Source of the DNA: Variovorax flavidus
GTDB taxonomy: Bacteria; Pseudomonadota; Gammaproteobacteria; Burkholderiales; Burkholderiaceae_C
Direction of reading: 5' to 3'
Length of the DNA stretch: 64,000 nt
Assembly (NCBI RefSeq): GCF_030317145.1
Contig: NZ_JASZYE010000001.1
Location: forward strand, 1,984,001 to 2,048,000
Shown here: piece after piece, positions 37,755-47,208 of the stretch
How positions within the stretch are numbered: position 1 is the stretch's first letter
How the letters are laid out: each line of letters starts with the position of its first letter
Program-made: the position numbers and the translations under genes
Notes under the pieces: generated by a model
Database searches by the model: none
What the model was told of the DNA's origin: nothing
The model's input: the letters and a program-made list of their open reading frames with translations, nothing else

Positions 37755-40181
37755 TCAGGCGGCCGCGTTCTGCACCGCGGTGATCGCTCGGAGAATCGCC
37801 TCGCTCGTCGCCGGCGCGCGCAGCGGCGGGTCGGTCCGATGCTCGCCCACGGCCGACACGGCGTCGCGGATCGCGAAGAAGACCGAGAACGGCAGCAGCA
37901 GCGGCGGCTCGCCGACCGCCTTGCTGCGGTGGATCGAGTCCTCGAAGTTCTGCCCCTCGAACAGCCGCACGTTGAACACCGGCGGGCAGTCGTTGGCCGT
38001 CGGGATCTTGTAGGTGCTGGGAGCGTGCGTCGTCAGCAGGCCGGTCTTCGGGTGCCATACCAGCTCCTCGGTCGTGAGCCAGCCCATGCCCTGGATGAAA
38101 GCGCCCTCGACCTGGCCGATGTCGACCGCCGGATTCAGCGACTTGCCGGCGTCGTGCAGGATGTCGGCGCGCAGCAGCTTCCATTCGCCGGTGAGCGTGT
38201 CGACGATCACCTCGCTCACCGCCGCGCCGTAGGCGTAGTAGAAGAAGGGTCGGCCGAACATCTTGTCCTTGTCCCAGCTCAGGCCGGGGGTGGCGTAGAA
38301 GCCGTCGGACCAGAGCTGCACGCGGTCGAGGTAGGCCTCGCCCACCACGCTGCTGAAGGAGAGCGTGCGGCCGTTGACCTCGACCTTGTCGTTGGCGAAG
38401 CGCACGGCCGATGCGTCACCGCCATGGCGGCTGGCGGCGCAGGCGGCAAGCCGCTCGCGGATCTGCCGCGCGGCGTCCTGCGCAGCCTTGCCGTTCAGGT
38501 CGGCGCCGGTCGAGGCAGCGGTGGCCGAGGTGTTGGCGACCTTCTGCGTGTCGGTGGCCGTGACCCTCACGCTCTCGAAGTTCACGCCCAGTTCGTGTGC
38601 CACCACTTGCGCGACCTTGGTGTTGAGGCCCTGCCCCATCTCGGTGCCGCCGTGGTTCACGAGGATCGAGCCGTCGGTGTAGACGTGGACCAGCGCGCCG
38701 GCCTGGTTGAAGTGCTTGACGTTGAAGGAGATGCCGAACTTCAGCGGCGCCAGGGCGATCCCGCGCTTGAGCACCGGACTCTTCACGTTGAAGGCCGCGA
38801 TCTCCTCGCGGCGGCCGCGGTAGCCGCTGCTGGCTTCCAGCTCGGCCACCAGCTCGTGAATGATGTTGTCGCTCACGACCTGGCCGTAGGGCGTGACGTT
38901 GTTCTCGCCCTTGCCGTAGAAGTTGACGCGCCGCACGTCCAGCGGATCGCGCCCGAGTTCGCGCGCCACGCTGTCGAGGATGTTCTCGATCGCGATCGCG
39001 CCCTGCGGGCCGCCGAATCCGCGGAAGGCCGTGTTGCTCTGCGTATTGGTCTTGCCCGAGTAGCCGTGCATGGTCACGTCGGGCAGCCAGTAGGCGTTGT
39101 CGAAGTGGCACAGCGCACGCGTCATCACCGGCCCCGACAGGTCGGCCGAGTGGCCGGCGCGCGAAACCATCGTGATCTCGGCGCCGAGGATGCGGCCCTC
39201 GTCGTCGTAGCCGATTTCGTATTCGTACCAGAAGCAATGGCGCCGGCCGGTGATCATGAAATCGTCGTCGCGGTCCAGCCGCAGCTTGACGGGGCGCCTG
39301 AGCTTGTTGGCCGCGACCGCCGCCACGCAGGCGAAGAGCGCCGACTGCGATTCCTTGCCGCCGAAGCCGCCGCCCATGCGCCGGCATTCGACGTGCACCT
39401 CGTTCGCATGCAGGTGCAGCGCATGGGCCACCAGGTGCTGCATCTCGCTCGGGTGCTGCGTCGAGCAGTAGACGTGCATCGTGCCGCCTTCCTTCGGGAT
39501 GGCGTAGCTGATCTGGCCTTCGAGATAGAACTGCTCCTGCCCGCCGACGTCGAGTTCGGCCTTCAGGCGGTGCGGCGCCTTCGCGATCGCGGCCTGTGCG
39601 CCGCCTTCGTTCGTTGCGCGCACCAGGTGCATCGGCGGCACCACGTACTGGCCCTTGGCGTGCGCATCCTGCGGCGTGAGCACCGGCGGCGCGGCCTCGA
39701 TGTCGAGCGCGTCCTTGGCGCGAGCCGCGGCGCGACGCGCGGCATCGCGCGTCTCGGCGATGACGGCGAAGACCGGCTGGCCCATGTAGCGGATGTCGCC
39801 GCTGCACAGGATGGGATCGTCATGAATGATCGATCCGCAATCGTTGCTGCCCGGAATGTCGGCTGCCGTGATCACGGCCACCACGCCCGGCATGGCGCGG
39901 ATGGCGTCGAGCCGCATGTCCTTGAGCCGGCCGTTGGCCACGGGCGACAGGCCCAGCGCGCAATGCAGCGTTCCGGCCAGTTCGGGAATGTCGTCGATGT
40001 AGGTCGCCTCGCCGGCAACGTGCAACTGGGCCGACTCGTGCGGCCGGCTGATGCCCACGCGCGCGCCGTCGCCATGCGCTTTCGCCTCGGCGCGCTCGTC
40101 GATGCGCGCGGCGGCGTTGGTGAGGTAGTCGGCAAAGGCCTCGGCGGATTGCAGCAGACTGGGATCCAGGGGCTTGTTCAT
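37755..40181 (-). CDS. xdhB: Xanthine dehydrogenase, molybdopterin-binding subunit
   Basis: Large catalytic subunit that oxidises hypoxanthine and xanthine to urate at a molybdenum cofactor. The 808-residue protein begins with the typical hammerhead domain (SAQLHVAGEATYIDDIPELA). It contains GGQEQFYLEGQ, the CRRMGGGFGGKESQ cofactor motif and AFRGFGGPQGAIAIENILD with the substrate Arg. The late segment GAFIQGMGWLTTEELVW is also conserved. It follows xdhA with repeat copy D in between. No xdhC, whose product inserts the sulfurated cofactor, is in the window. Confidence 0.96.
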   Translation of the reverse strand: MNKPLDPSLLQSAEAFADYLTNAAARIDERAEAKAHGDGARVGISRPHESAQLHVAGEATYIDDIPELAGTLHCALGLSPVANGRLKDMRLDAIRAMPGVVAVITAADIPGSNDCGSIIHDDPILCSGDIRYMGQPVFAVIAETRDAARRAAARAKDALDIEAAPPVLTPQDAHAKGQYVVPPMHLVRATNEGGAQAAIAKAPHRLKAELDVGGQEQFYLEGQISYAIPKEGGTMHVYCSTQHPSEMQHLVAHALHLHANEVHVECRRMGGGFGGKESQSALFACVAAVAANKLRRPVKLRLDRDDDFMITGRRHCFWYEYEIGYDDEGRILGAEITMVSRAGHSADLSGPVMTRALCHFDNAYWLPDVTMHGYSGKTNTQSNTAFRGFGGPQGAIAIENILDSVARELGRDPLDVRRVNFYGKGENNVTPYGQVVSDNIIHELVAELEASSGYRGRREEIAAFNVKSPVLKRGIALAPLKFGISFNVKHFNQAGALVHVYTDGSILVNHGGTEMGQGLNTKVAQVVAHELGVNFESVRVTATDTQKVANTSATAASTGADLNGKAAQDAARQIRERLAACAASRHGGDASAVRFANDKVEVNGRTLSFSSVVGEAYLDRVQLWSDGFYATPGLSWDKDKMFGRPFFYYAYGAAVSEVIVDTLTGEWKLLRADILHDAGKSLNPAVDIGQVEGAFIQGMGWLTTEELVWHPKTGLLTTHAPSTYKIPTANDCPPVFNVRLFEGQNFEDSIHRSKAVGEPPLLLPFSVFFAIRDAVSAVGEHRTDPPLRAPATSEAILRAITAVQNAAA

Positions 40182-40230
40182 CTCAATTGCTCCACAGCGG
40201 CATCAAGGGTGCGAGAAGTGTCGATCGGGA

Positions 40231-40317
40231 AATACCGCGGAACCGGCTTTGCCGGGCCGCTGGTATTGCCCCCTGCAAGGGGGTGGGCGGCCACACGAAG
40301 TGGGCAAGCCTGGGGGT
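40231..40317 (+). repeat. Dispersed hairpin repeat, copy D (between xdhA and xdhB)
   Basis: The 37-nt hairpin at 40231-40267 has outer arms AATACC/GGTATT, inner arms GCGG/CCGC, and CCGGC/GCCGG around TTT. It is followed by CCCCCTGCAAGGGGG and a tail ending CCTGGGGGT just beside the xdhA stop. It is antisense to the genes and untranslated here, leaving about 50 bases before the xdhB start. Confidence 0.92.
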
Positions 40318-40327
40318 GAGCTTCATC

Positions 40328-41911
40328 TCACGCTCCTTCGACGCTCGTTTCGTGGGGCATCACGCTCCAGACGCTGGTCGCCTCCACCGGCAACGGATCG
40401 GTCGTGCGCGTCTCCAGCCACAGGCGTTGCAGCAGGTTCTGCGCCACCTGCAGGCGGTAATCCGCGCTGGCGCGCATGTCGGTCAGCGGCTTGAAATCCT
40501 GAGCCAGCGCCAGCTTGGCGGCGTTCACGCCGGCCTGCGTCCAGGCCTTGCCGACCAATGCGGCCTCGGCCTGGGCGGCGCGTTTCACTGTCGCGGCCAT
40601 GCCGCCGAAGGCAAGCCGCACTTCCTTCACCACATCGCCATCCAACTCGACGGCAAAGCCGCCGCACAGCGCCGAAATGTCGCAGTCGAAACGCTTGCTG
40701 ATCTTGTAGGCCCGCACCTGGCGCCCGAGCGCCGCAAGCGGAATCGACAACCCCTGCACGAACTCGCCAGGCTCCAGCCGGTTCTTCATGTAGTCGACGT
40801 AGAAGTCCGGCAGCGGCATGCGGCGCACCTTGTCGCCGCGGCGCAGCTCGATCTCGGCATCCAGTGCCATCAGCACCGGCGGCGAATCGCCGATGGGCGA
40901 ACCGTTGGCGACGTTGCCGCCCATGGTGCCGGCGTTGCGGATGGGCGGCGACGCAAAGCGCAACCACACGTCGGTCAGGCTCGGAACTCGCCGGGTCAGC
41001 GCGCGGAAGGCATTCTCGAGCGAGGCGCCGGCGCCGATGTAGAGCGCATCGCCACGCTCCTCGACCGTCTTCATCTCGGCGACATCGCCGACGAAAATGA
41101 TGTCGCCGAGATCGCGGAACTGCTTGTTGACCCAGAGGCCGACATCGGTCGATCCGGCGAGCAGCTGCGCCGTCGGCTTGGCTTCGCGCAGCGCGGCGAG
41201 TTCGTCCAGCGTGGTCGGCGCATGGAACCGGTCCAGGCGCTGGCCGAGCGGGGCGGCGTATTCGAAAGTCTGGTCATGCTGCAGGCTGGTCAGCGCCTGC
41301 ACCACGGGCTGCGTATCGAGCCTCACATCGGGCAGGTCGAACATGCGCTGGCCCGCGTCGAGGATCGGCCGGTAGCCGGTGCAGCGGCACAGGTTGCCCG
41401 AGAGGTCGTCGGCCAGCTGCTGGCGCGTCGGCCGCGTGCCGTCGGCCTGGTGGTGCTCGTACGTGGACCACAGCGACATCACGAAGCCGGGGGTGCAGAA
41501 ACCGCACTGCGAGCCGTGGCAGTCCACCATCGCCTGCTGCACCGGATGCAGGCGCTGCACCGGGTGCTTGTCGTGCTGCCGCGCGTCATGGCCGTGGCTG
41601 CATTGCGCCTTGAGGTCCTCGACCGTGAACAGCGCCTTGCCGTGCAGCGTCGGCAGAAACTGGATGCAGGCGTTGACCGTCGACAGGCGCAGGCCGCCGA
41701 CCGCGCCCTGCTCGCCGGCGTCGGCCAGTTCGCCGACCACCACGGTGCATGCACCGCAATCGCCCTCGTTGCATCCCTCCTTGGTGCCGGTGCAGCGGGC
41801 GTCCTCGCGCAGCCAGTCGAGCACCGAACGGGTCGGATGCACGCCGCTGACGTCGACGATCCGGCCGCGGTGGAAAAAGCGGATGGGTTGGGTGCTCGGT
41901 GTCATGCTCAT
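40328..41911 (-). CDS. xdhA: Xanthine dehydrogenase, iron-sulfur/FAD subunit
   Basis: Small subunit that passes electrons from the molybdenum site through two [2Fe-2S] clusters to FAD. The 527-residue protein has a plant-type ferredoxin domain (EGCNEGDCGACTVVVGEL) and an alpha-helical [2Fe-2S] domain (CGFCTPGFVMS, LSGNLCRCTGYRPIL). A FAD-binding domain follows, with LLAGSTDVGLWVNKQ and the GGNVANGSPIGDSPP loop. The first two ATGs (MSM) are both possible. It is the first gene of the leftward purine cluster and has a 217-base upstream region with a candidate LysR site. Confidence 0.96.
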   Translation of the reverse strand: MSMTPSTQPIRFFHRGRIVDVSGVHPTRSVLDWLREDARCTGTKEGCNEGDCGACTVVVGELADAGEQGAVGGLRLSTVNACIQFLPTLHGKALFTVEDLKAQCSHGHDARQHDKHPVQRLHPVQQAMVDCHGSQCGFCTPGFVMSLWSTYEHHQADGTRPTRQQLADDLSGNLCRCTGYRPILDAGQRMFDLPDVRLDTQPVVQALTSLQHDQTFEYAAPLGQRLDRFHAPTTLDELAALREAKPTAQLLAGSTDVGLWVNKQFRDLGDIIFVGDVAEMKTVEERGDALYIGAGASLENAFRALTRRVPSLTDVWLRFASPPIRNAGTMGGNVANGSPIGDSPPVLMALDAEIELRRGDKVRRMPLPDFYVDYMKNRLEPGEFVQGLSIPLAALGRQVRAYKISKRFDCDISALCGGFAVELDGDVVKEVRLAFGGMAATVKRAAQAEAALVGKAWTQAGVNAAKLALAQDFKPLTDMRASADYRLQVAQNLLQRLWLETRTTDPLPVEATSVWSVMPHETSVEGA

Positions 41912-41999
41912 GCTCGTGGGGGCTACGCGTTTGTCGCGATCAAAAATCGGGCCAACTCGAAGTTAGTGCTTTGCCGCCCCGAATGCATACGGTCGCGGC

Positions 42000-42012
42000 C
42001 ATAGCGCCTATG
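42000..42012. promoter_or_regulatory. Candidate LysR-type operator in the xdhA upstream region
   Basis: The region 41912-42128 separates the xdhA start from the stop of the next upstream gene and should hold the xdh promoter. It contains a perfect short dyad, CATAG-CGC-CTATG, at 42000-42012, about 90 bases before the xdhA start. Size and position fit a LysR-type recognition site. No other clear element is seen in the gap. Confidence 0.4.
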
Positions 42013-42128
42013 TGGGGGTTGGTATGTGACGCTGGGGAAAACCCTCGAATCGGGTCCCATTGTGTCCCCGCGAGAAGTCCGGGAACAGGGATGTGCGCGC
42101 CGGCGACGCGGGGAATCGCTTCGCGCCG

Positions 42129-43034
42129 CTAGACGAACAGGTCGCGGATGAGCTGCCGCAGCCACCGGTTCGCCGGATCGGCCTCGAACCGCTTGCTCCA
42201 GTGCAGCGACACGGTGAAATCCCGCAGCGGAAAGGCCGGCTCGACGATCGCGTAGCCACCCTCCTCCGCAAAGCCACGCGCGATGTTTCGAGGCATCACG
42301 ACCGCCAGGTCGGTCGCGCGGACGATGGCCGGCAGCACCATGAAGTGCTCCGTCGTCAGGCGCACGCGGTCTTCGAGGTTCAGCAACTGCAGGATGCGCA
42401 GCGTCTCAGCGTGCGTGCGCACCGCGACGTACTCCAGTTTCCGCAGCGACTCCAGCAGCGCCTGGCCGTTGCGCCGCGAACGCGCGAAGGGATGGCCCTT
42501 GCGCAGCAACACGATGTAGCGGTCCTTCAGCAGCGTCACGCGCTGCGTATCCCCTACCTTGGGCAGGAAGCCGAAAGCGAAGTCGACCCGGCCGCTGTCG
42601 AGCGCGGGGGCGATCTCGGCGGGCTGCAGCGGCAATGTCTCCAGCCGCACGCCGGGCGCCAATTGGCCGAGCCGGGCCATCAGCGGCGGCAGGAAACGGC
42701 CCTCGCCGATGTCGCTCATGTGGATGCGGAAGGTCTTGCGCGAATCGTCCGGCTCGAAGCGGTCGGGCTCGTTCAAGGCGACTTCCAGCGTGCCCAAAGC
42801 GGACTGCACCGCCACCGCCAGCCGCTCGGCGCGCGGCGTCGGCGACACACCGCCCGGCGCGCGGATGAAAAGCGCGTCCTTCAGCAACAGCCGCAGCCGG
42901 CCCAGCCCGTGGCTGGCCGCAGGCTGCGTGAGCCCGAGCGCTTCGGCCGCCCGGCTCACGTTGCGGGCGCGGTAGACGGCGTCGAAGAGGCGCAGCAGGT
43001 TGAGGTCGATGGCATCGATATGCATGGGATTCAT
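42129..43034 (-). CDS. LysR-family regulator divergent from the PQQ-dehydrogenase operon
   Basis: LysR regulator of 301 residues from the ATG at 43032-43034 (MNPMHIDAIDLNLLRLFDAV); the second Met, 9 bases in, is an alternative. Helix-turn-helix RARNVSRAAEALGLTQPAAS is followed by a NahR/NodD-like effector domain (FRIHMSDIGEGRFLPPLMAR). Two long in-frame extensions upstream are spurious. It is divergent from the dehydrogenase-cytochrome operon at 93 bases, which it probably controls. The inducer may be an aromatic acid, judged only by the subgroup. Confidence 0.88.
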   Translation of the reverse strand: MNPMHIDAIDLNLLRLFDAVYRARNVSRAAEALGLTQPAASHGLGRLRLLLKDALFIRAPGGVSPTPRAERLAVAVQSALGTLEVALNEPDRFEPDDSRKTFRIHMSDIGEGRFLPPLMARLGQLAPGVRLETLPLQPAEIAPALDSGRVDFAFGFLPKVGDTQRVTLLKDRYIVLLRKGHPFARSRRNGQALLESLRKLEYVAVRTHAETLRILQLLNLEDRVRLTTEHFMVLPAIVRATDLAVVMPRNIARGFAEEGGYAIVEPAFPLRDFTVSLHWSKRFEADPANRWLRQLIRDLFV

Positions 43035-43127
43035 GTCGCTTAGCTGGATTATTTTATTGATGGTGACTGGCCGCAACCTCAAACTGATGGGCGGCGTCAC
43101 GCCGACAACACGAGAAGGAGACAAGAC
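43035..43127. promoter_or_regulatory. Divergent promoter region, LysR / PQQ dehydrogenase
   Basis: A 93-base intergenic region with an A/T-rich part next to the LysR start (GGATTATTTTATTGATGG) and a perfect dyad CGGCG-TCA-CGCCG at 43092-43104. A strong ribosome site (GAAGGAG) lies before the dehydrogenase start. It should hold both promoters and the LysR operator. Confidence 0.45.
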
Positions 43128-44321
43128 ATGACCATGATCCGTCCGTATGCGGCAGCTGCCGCCCTGCTCTGCGCGGCAACCGCCGCCTGGGCCCAACAGC
43201 CACCGACCGAAGAGCCCGGTTGGGCCAAGGGCCGCCCCAAGACCGAGGCCGCCACGCGCATGGCGCCGGTGCCGGCCTTCCCCATTCCCACGGCGGCGGA
43301 CCAGCTTCCGACGAACAAGTTCAAGCTGCCGCCGGGCTTCAAGGTCGAGACCTGGGCATCGGGCGTGCTCGACGCTCGAGAGCTTCGCCAAGGCGCCAAG
43401 GACAACGTGTTCGTGAGCACGCTGTTCGTGGGCAACAAGGTCTATGCCATTCCCGAGAAGGGCAAGCACGAGGCCAAGGTCATCATCGACAAGCTGCCGA
43501 TGGCGGCCGGCATCGAGTACCACAATGGTTCGCTTTACGTGGCGACGAACACGCACATCTACCGCTACGACAACATCGAGGACAAGCTCGACAACCCCGG
43601 CACGCCCAAGGTGCTCTACGACAAGCTGCCCGGAGGCAACGACCACAGCTGGAAGTTCCTGCGCATCCGCGACAACAAGCTCTACTTCCCGATCGGCGCG
43701 CCCTGCAACATCTGCGATCCGGGTGAATACGCCAAGATCTACCGGATGAATCTCGATGGCAGCAACATCGAGACGGTCGCCAGCGGCGTGCGCAATACGG
43801 TGGGCTTCGATTTCGATCCGAAGACGGGCAATCTCTGGTTCACCGACAACGGCCGCGACTGGTTCAGCGAAGAATTGCCGAACGACGAACTCAACGTGGT
43901 CACGAAGGCGAACCAGCACTTCGGCTATCCGTACTGCCACCAGGGCAACATCCCCGACCCTGAATTCGGCTGGGGCAAGAGCTGCAGCGACTACCAGAAG
44001 CCCGCCGCGCTGCTCGGCCCGCACGCAGGCTCGCTGGGCCTGAAGTTCTACAACGGCAAGATGTTCCCGGCCAAGTACCAGGGCGCGATGTTCATCGCGC
44101 GCCACGGCCCGTGGAATCGCACCGTCAAGTACGCGGACGTTTCCGTCGCATGGCCCGACGGCAAGGGTGGCGCGAAGGTCGAGCCCTTCATGACCGGCTT
44201 CGTGGAGAACAACAACTACCTCGGCCGGCCAGTCGACTTCCTCGTGCTCAAGGACGGATCGATGCTCGTGAGCGACGACCACGCCGGTGCGATCTACCGC
44301 ATCAGCTACGGCGGCAAATGA
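43128..44321 (+). CDS. PQQ-dependent sugar dehydrogenase (sorbosone dehydrogenase-like), periplasmic
   Basis: Six-bladed beta-propeller dehydrogenase of the soluble glucose/aldose/sorbosone dehydrogenase family. The 397-residue precursor has a Sec signal peptide (AAAALLCAATAAWA). Family signatures are LPPGFKVETWASGVLDAREL, GGNDHSWKFLRIRDNKLYF with the catalytic His, and RNTVGFDFDPKTGNLWFTDN. A late TRVPF-like region is represented by ARHGPWNRT. The physiological substrate of this subgroup is often unknown. The next gene is a dihaem cytochrome c whose start overlaps its stop, giving an obvious electron acceptor. Confidence 0.9.
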   Translation: MTMIRPYAAAAALLCAATAAWAQQPPTEEPGWAKGRPKTEAATRMAPVPAFPIPTAADQLPTNKFKLPPGFKVETWASGVLDARELRQGAKDNVFVSTLFVGNKVYAIPEKGKHEAKVIIDKLPMAAGIEYHNGSLYVATNTHIYRYDNIEDKLDNPGTPKVLYDKLPGGNDHSWKFLRIRDNKLYFPIGAPCNICDPGEYAKIYRMNLDGSNIETVASGVRNTVGFDFDPKTGNLWFTDNGRDWFSEELPNDELNVVTKANQHFGYPYCHQGNIPDPEFGWGKSCSDYQKPAALLGPHAGSLGLKFYNGKMFPAKYQGAMFIARHGPWNRTVKYADVSVAWPDGKGGAKVEPFMTGFVENNNYLGRPVDFLVLKDGSMLVSDDHAGAIYRISYGGK

Positions 44322-44956
44322 GAGGACAGGCAAGACTGGCGATTTCGGTAGCCGCTGCGCTCCTTGGGTTGGCGGCGCTGCCCGCCGCCGCCCAGGCCAA
44401 GGCCACGCCCGAGAGCTACAAGCAGCGCTTCGCGGCGCTGTGTGCAGCCTGCCACGGCGCGAACGGGCGCAGCGACATGCCGGGAACGCCGGCCCTTGCC
44501 GGACAGCATTCCTTCTATGCGATCACGCAGCTGTTCCTGTTCCGTGAAGGGCGGCGTGGCAACGAAGCGATGACCGCGGTGGCCAAGACCATGTCCGACC
44601 AGGATCTGCGCGGCTTCTCCGAATACATCGGCACCTTGCCGCCGGTGCCCGCGCCGCCGCCTGCCACGCCGCCCGATGCGGCACGCATGGCGCGCGGACA
44701 GGCCCTGGCGCAGGAGCACCGCTGCGTGATGTGCCACGGGTCCGACCTGAGCGGCGGGCAGCAGGTCGCGCGCATCGGGCAGCAGCGCGAGGACTACCTG
44801 CAGATGACCCTGCGCGAGTTCAAGTCGGGCAAGCGCCCGGGCTACACGCAGGCGATGGGCGAAGCGGTGAGCCAGATCCCGCCCGAGGACCTGGACACCA
44901 TCGCCTACTACGTGGCGCGCTTCCCGGGCGCGCCCGCCAAGCCGGCCGGCAAATAG
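44318..44956 (+). CDS. Periplasmic dihaem cytochrome c
   Basis: Probable electron acceptor for the preceding dehydrogenase. From the ATG at 44318 it has 212 residues with a signal peptide (LAISVAAALLGLAALPAAAQ) and two class I haem sites. These are CAACHGANG at about residue 43 and CVMCHGSDLSG at about residue 138, each followed by a downstream Met region (AMTAVAKTMS, TQAMGEAV). The Pro-rich linker PPVPAPPPATPP separates the two domains. The ATGA overlap with the dehydrogenase stop indicates coupled translation. Confidence 0.92.
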   Translation: MRGQARLAISVAAALLGLAALPAAAQAKATPESYKQRFAALCAACHGANGRSDMPGTPALAGQHSFYAITQLFLFREGRRGNEAMTAVAKTMSDQDLRGFSEYIGTLPPVPAPPPATPPDAARMARGQALAQEHRCVMCHGSDLSGGQQVARIGQQREDYLQMTLREFKSGKRPGYTQAMGEAVSQIPPEDLDTIAYYVARFPGAPAKPAGK

Positions 44957-45050
44957 GAACGGATCGAGGAAACCGGCGTCGGCGAAGGCACGACGCCGGT
45001 TCCGCGCACCCGAACCCACGACAACACACAGGCCCACGGAGTCAAGTCTC

Positions 45051-47204
45051 TTGGAAGTTTCATTCAGCAAGGAAATCGAGGCCCTGCGCCTCGGTGCGGG
45101 CGACACCTTTCACGGCGAGGGCATCCTCGCCATCACCAAGGGGTTGCTGCAATCGGGCGTGGCCTACGTCGGCGGCTACCAGGGCGCGCCGGTGTCGCAC
45201 CTGCTCGACGTGATGGTGCAGGCCAAGCCGTACATGGACGAACTCGGCGTGCACGTGGAGGCGTGCTCCAACGAAGCCTCGGCGGCGGCGATGCTCGGCG
45301 CGTCGATCCACTACCCGCTGCGCGGCGCCGTGACCTGGAAGTCGATCGTCGGCACCAATGTGGCGGCCGATGCGCTGTCCAATCTTTCATCGCCAGGCGT
45401 CAAGGGTGGCGTGCTGATCGTGGTCGGCGAGGACTACGGCGAGGGTGCCTCCGTCATCCAGGAGCGCACGCACGCCTACGCGCTCAAGTCCAGCATGTGC
45501 CTGCTCGATCCGCGGCCCGACCTGGGCGTGATGGTGAACATGGTGGAGCACGGCTTTCGCCTCTCCGAATACTCGAACATGCCCTGCATGATGGAGCTGC
45601 GCATCCGCACCTGCCACGTGCGCGGCAGCTTCGAATGCAAGGACAACGTGCCGCCGCCGGTCTCCACCCGCGCACTGATCGAGGAGCCGGCCGGCTTCGA
45701 CTACATGCGGCTCGCGCACCCGCCCGTGACCTTCCGCCACGAGAAGCTCAAGGGCGAGGAACGGCTGCCGGCCGCGCGACGCTACATCGCCGAGCACCGC
45801 CTCAACGAGCTGATCGCCGGCACGCATGCCGACCTCGGCATCGTGGTGCAAGGCGGCCTCTACAACGCGCTGATCCGCAGCCTGCAGCAGCTCGGCTTGG
45901 CGGATGCCTTCGGCGCAACGGACATCCCCCTGCTGGTGCTCAACGTCGCTTACCCGCTCGTGCCCGAGCAGGTGGCCGACTTCTGCGTCGGCAAGCGTGC
46001 GGTGCTGGTGGTCGAGGAAGGCCAGCCCGAATACATCGAGCAGGAGATCGCCACGCTGCTGCGCCGCCGCGACATCCAGACGCCCCTGCACGGTTGCGAC
46101 ATGCTGCCGGCAGCGGGCGAATATGGCGTCGAGGTCCTGGCGACAGGGCTGAGCCAGTTCGCCGCGCGCTACCTGCCCCAGCACGCCCAGGACTCAGCCA
46201 AGGGCTGGCTCATGGGCAATCGCGACCGCCGCGCCGCCGTGGCGACAAGTCTCCAGGCGCCGCTGCCCAACCGCCCGCCGAGCTTCTGCATCGGCTGCCC
46301 CGAGCGCCCCGTGTTTGCTGCGCTCAAGCTTGCGCAGCAGGACAGCGGGCCAGTGCACATCGCGGCCGACATCGGCTGCCACGCCTTCGGCACCTTCGAA
46401 CCCTTCTCGATGGGGCATTCGATCCTCGGCTACGGCATGAGCCTCGCGAGCCGCGCGGGTGTGTCGCCGATGATGCAGCGCCGGGCGCTGTCGATCATGG
46501 GCGACGGCGGGTTCTGGCACAACGGCCTGCTGACCGGCGTGCAGAGCGCACTCTTCAATGGCGACGACGCCGTGTTGCTGATCTTCAAGAACGGCTACAC
46601 CTCGGCGACCGGCACGCAGGACATCATCTCCACGCCCGACGACGAGGTGAAGGAGCGCGCCGCAGACAAGCAGCAGAGCCTGGTCGACAAGAACCAGACC
46701 ATCGAGTCGACGCTGAAGGGCCTGGGCGTGCAGTGGCTGCACACCGTCTACACCTACGACGTCGACAGGATGCGAAAGACACTCAACGATGCCTTCACGA
46801 GCGACTTCAACGGCCTGAAGGTGATCATTGCCGAGGGCGAATGCCAGCTCGAGCGCCAGCGCCGCATCAAGCCCTGGATCGCCAGCCTGCTTCGGCGCGG
46901 CGAGCGCGTGGTGCGCGTGAAGTACGGCGTCGACGAGGACGTGTGCAACGGCGACCACGCCTGCATCCGGCTGTCGGGCTGCCCCACCCTCACGATCAAG
47001 GACAACCCGGACCCGCTGAAGGTCGACCCGGTGGCGGTGGTCATCGACGGCTGCGTGGGCTGCGGCCTGTGCGGTGCGAATGCGCATGCGGCGACGCTGT
47101 GCCCGAGCTTCTATCGCGCGGAGGTGGTGCAGAACCCGAAGTGGCATGAGCGGCTCCTGCACAGCCTGCGCGGTGCGGTCGTCCGCTCACTTCAATCGAC
47201 CTGA
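45051..47204 (+). CDS. Indolepyruvate-type ferredoxin oxidoreductase, alpha-like subunit (TTG start)
   Basis: Thiamine-diphosphate enzyme that oxidatively decarboxylates aryl pyruvates to aryl-acetyl-CoA, passing electrons to iron-sulfur clusters. The 717-residue protein begins at a TTG (45051) in the sequence MEVSFSKEIEALRLGAGDTF. It shows the pyrimidine-binding part (GVHVEACSNEASAAAMLGAS), the ThDP motif GDGGFWHNG with NGYTS about 25 residues on, and a C-terminal 4Fe-4S region (CNGDHACIRLSGCP, CVGCGLC). A GGAG ribosome site precedes the start. It forms a pair with the beta-like subunit 4 bases downstream. The true substrate is not established. Confidence 0.88.
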   Translation: MEVSFSKEIEALRLGAGDTFHGEGILAITKGLLQSGVAYVGGYQGAPVSHLLDVMVQAKPYMDELGVHVEACSNEASAAAMLGASIHYPLRGAVTWKSIVGTNVAADALSNLSSPGVKGGVLIVVGEDYGEGASVIQERTHAYALKSSMCLLDPRPDLGVMVNMVEHGFRLSEYSNMPCMMELRIRTCHVRGSFECKDNVPPPVSTRALIEEPAGFDYMRLAHPPVTFRHEKLKGEERLPAARRYIAEHRLNELIAGTHADLGIVVQGGLYNALIRSLQQLGLADAFGATDIPLLVLNVAYPLVPEQVADFCVGKRAVLVVEEGQPEYIEQEIATLLRRRDIQTPLHGCDMLPAAGEYGVEVLATGLSQFAARYLPQHAQDSAKGWLMGNRDRRAAVATSLQAPLPNRPPSFCIGCPERPVFAALKLAQQDSGPVHIAADIGCHAFGTFEPFSMGHSILGYGMSLASRAGVSPMMQRRALSIMGDGGFWHNGLLTGVQSALFNGDDAVLLIFKNGYTSATGTQDIISTPDDEVKERAADKQQSLVDKNQTIESTLKGLGVQWLHTVYTYDVDRMRKTLNDAFTSDFNGLKVIIAEGECQLERQRRIKPWIASLLRRGERVVRVKYGVDEDVCNGDHACIRLSGCPTLTIKDNPDPLKVDPVAVVIDGCVGCGLCGANAHAATLCPSFYRAEVVQNPKWHERLLHSLRGAVVRSLQST

Positions 47205-47208
47205 CGCG

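Noticed and set aside
37701..40319. 872-codon plus-strand frame opposite xdhB
   Set aside because: Composition is dominated by Arg, His, Val and Asp with no motif, while xdhB on the other strand is a full-length recognised enzyme.
41912..42128. Possible riboswitch in the xdhA leader
   Set aside because: I looked for a closed stem followed by a terminator or a sequestered ribosome site, as in the BMP leader, and found only a short LysR-like dyad.
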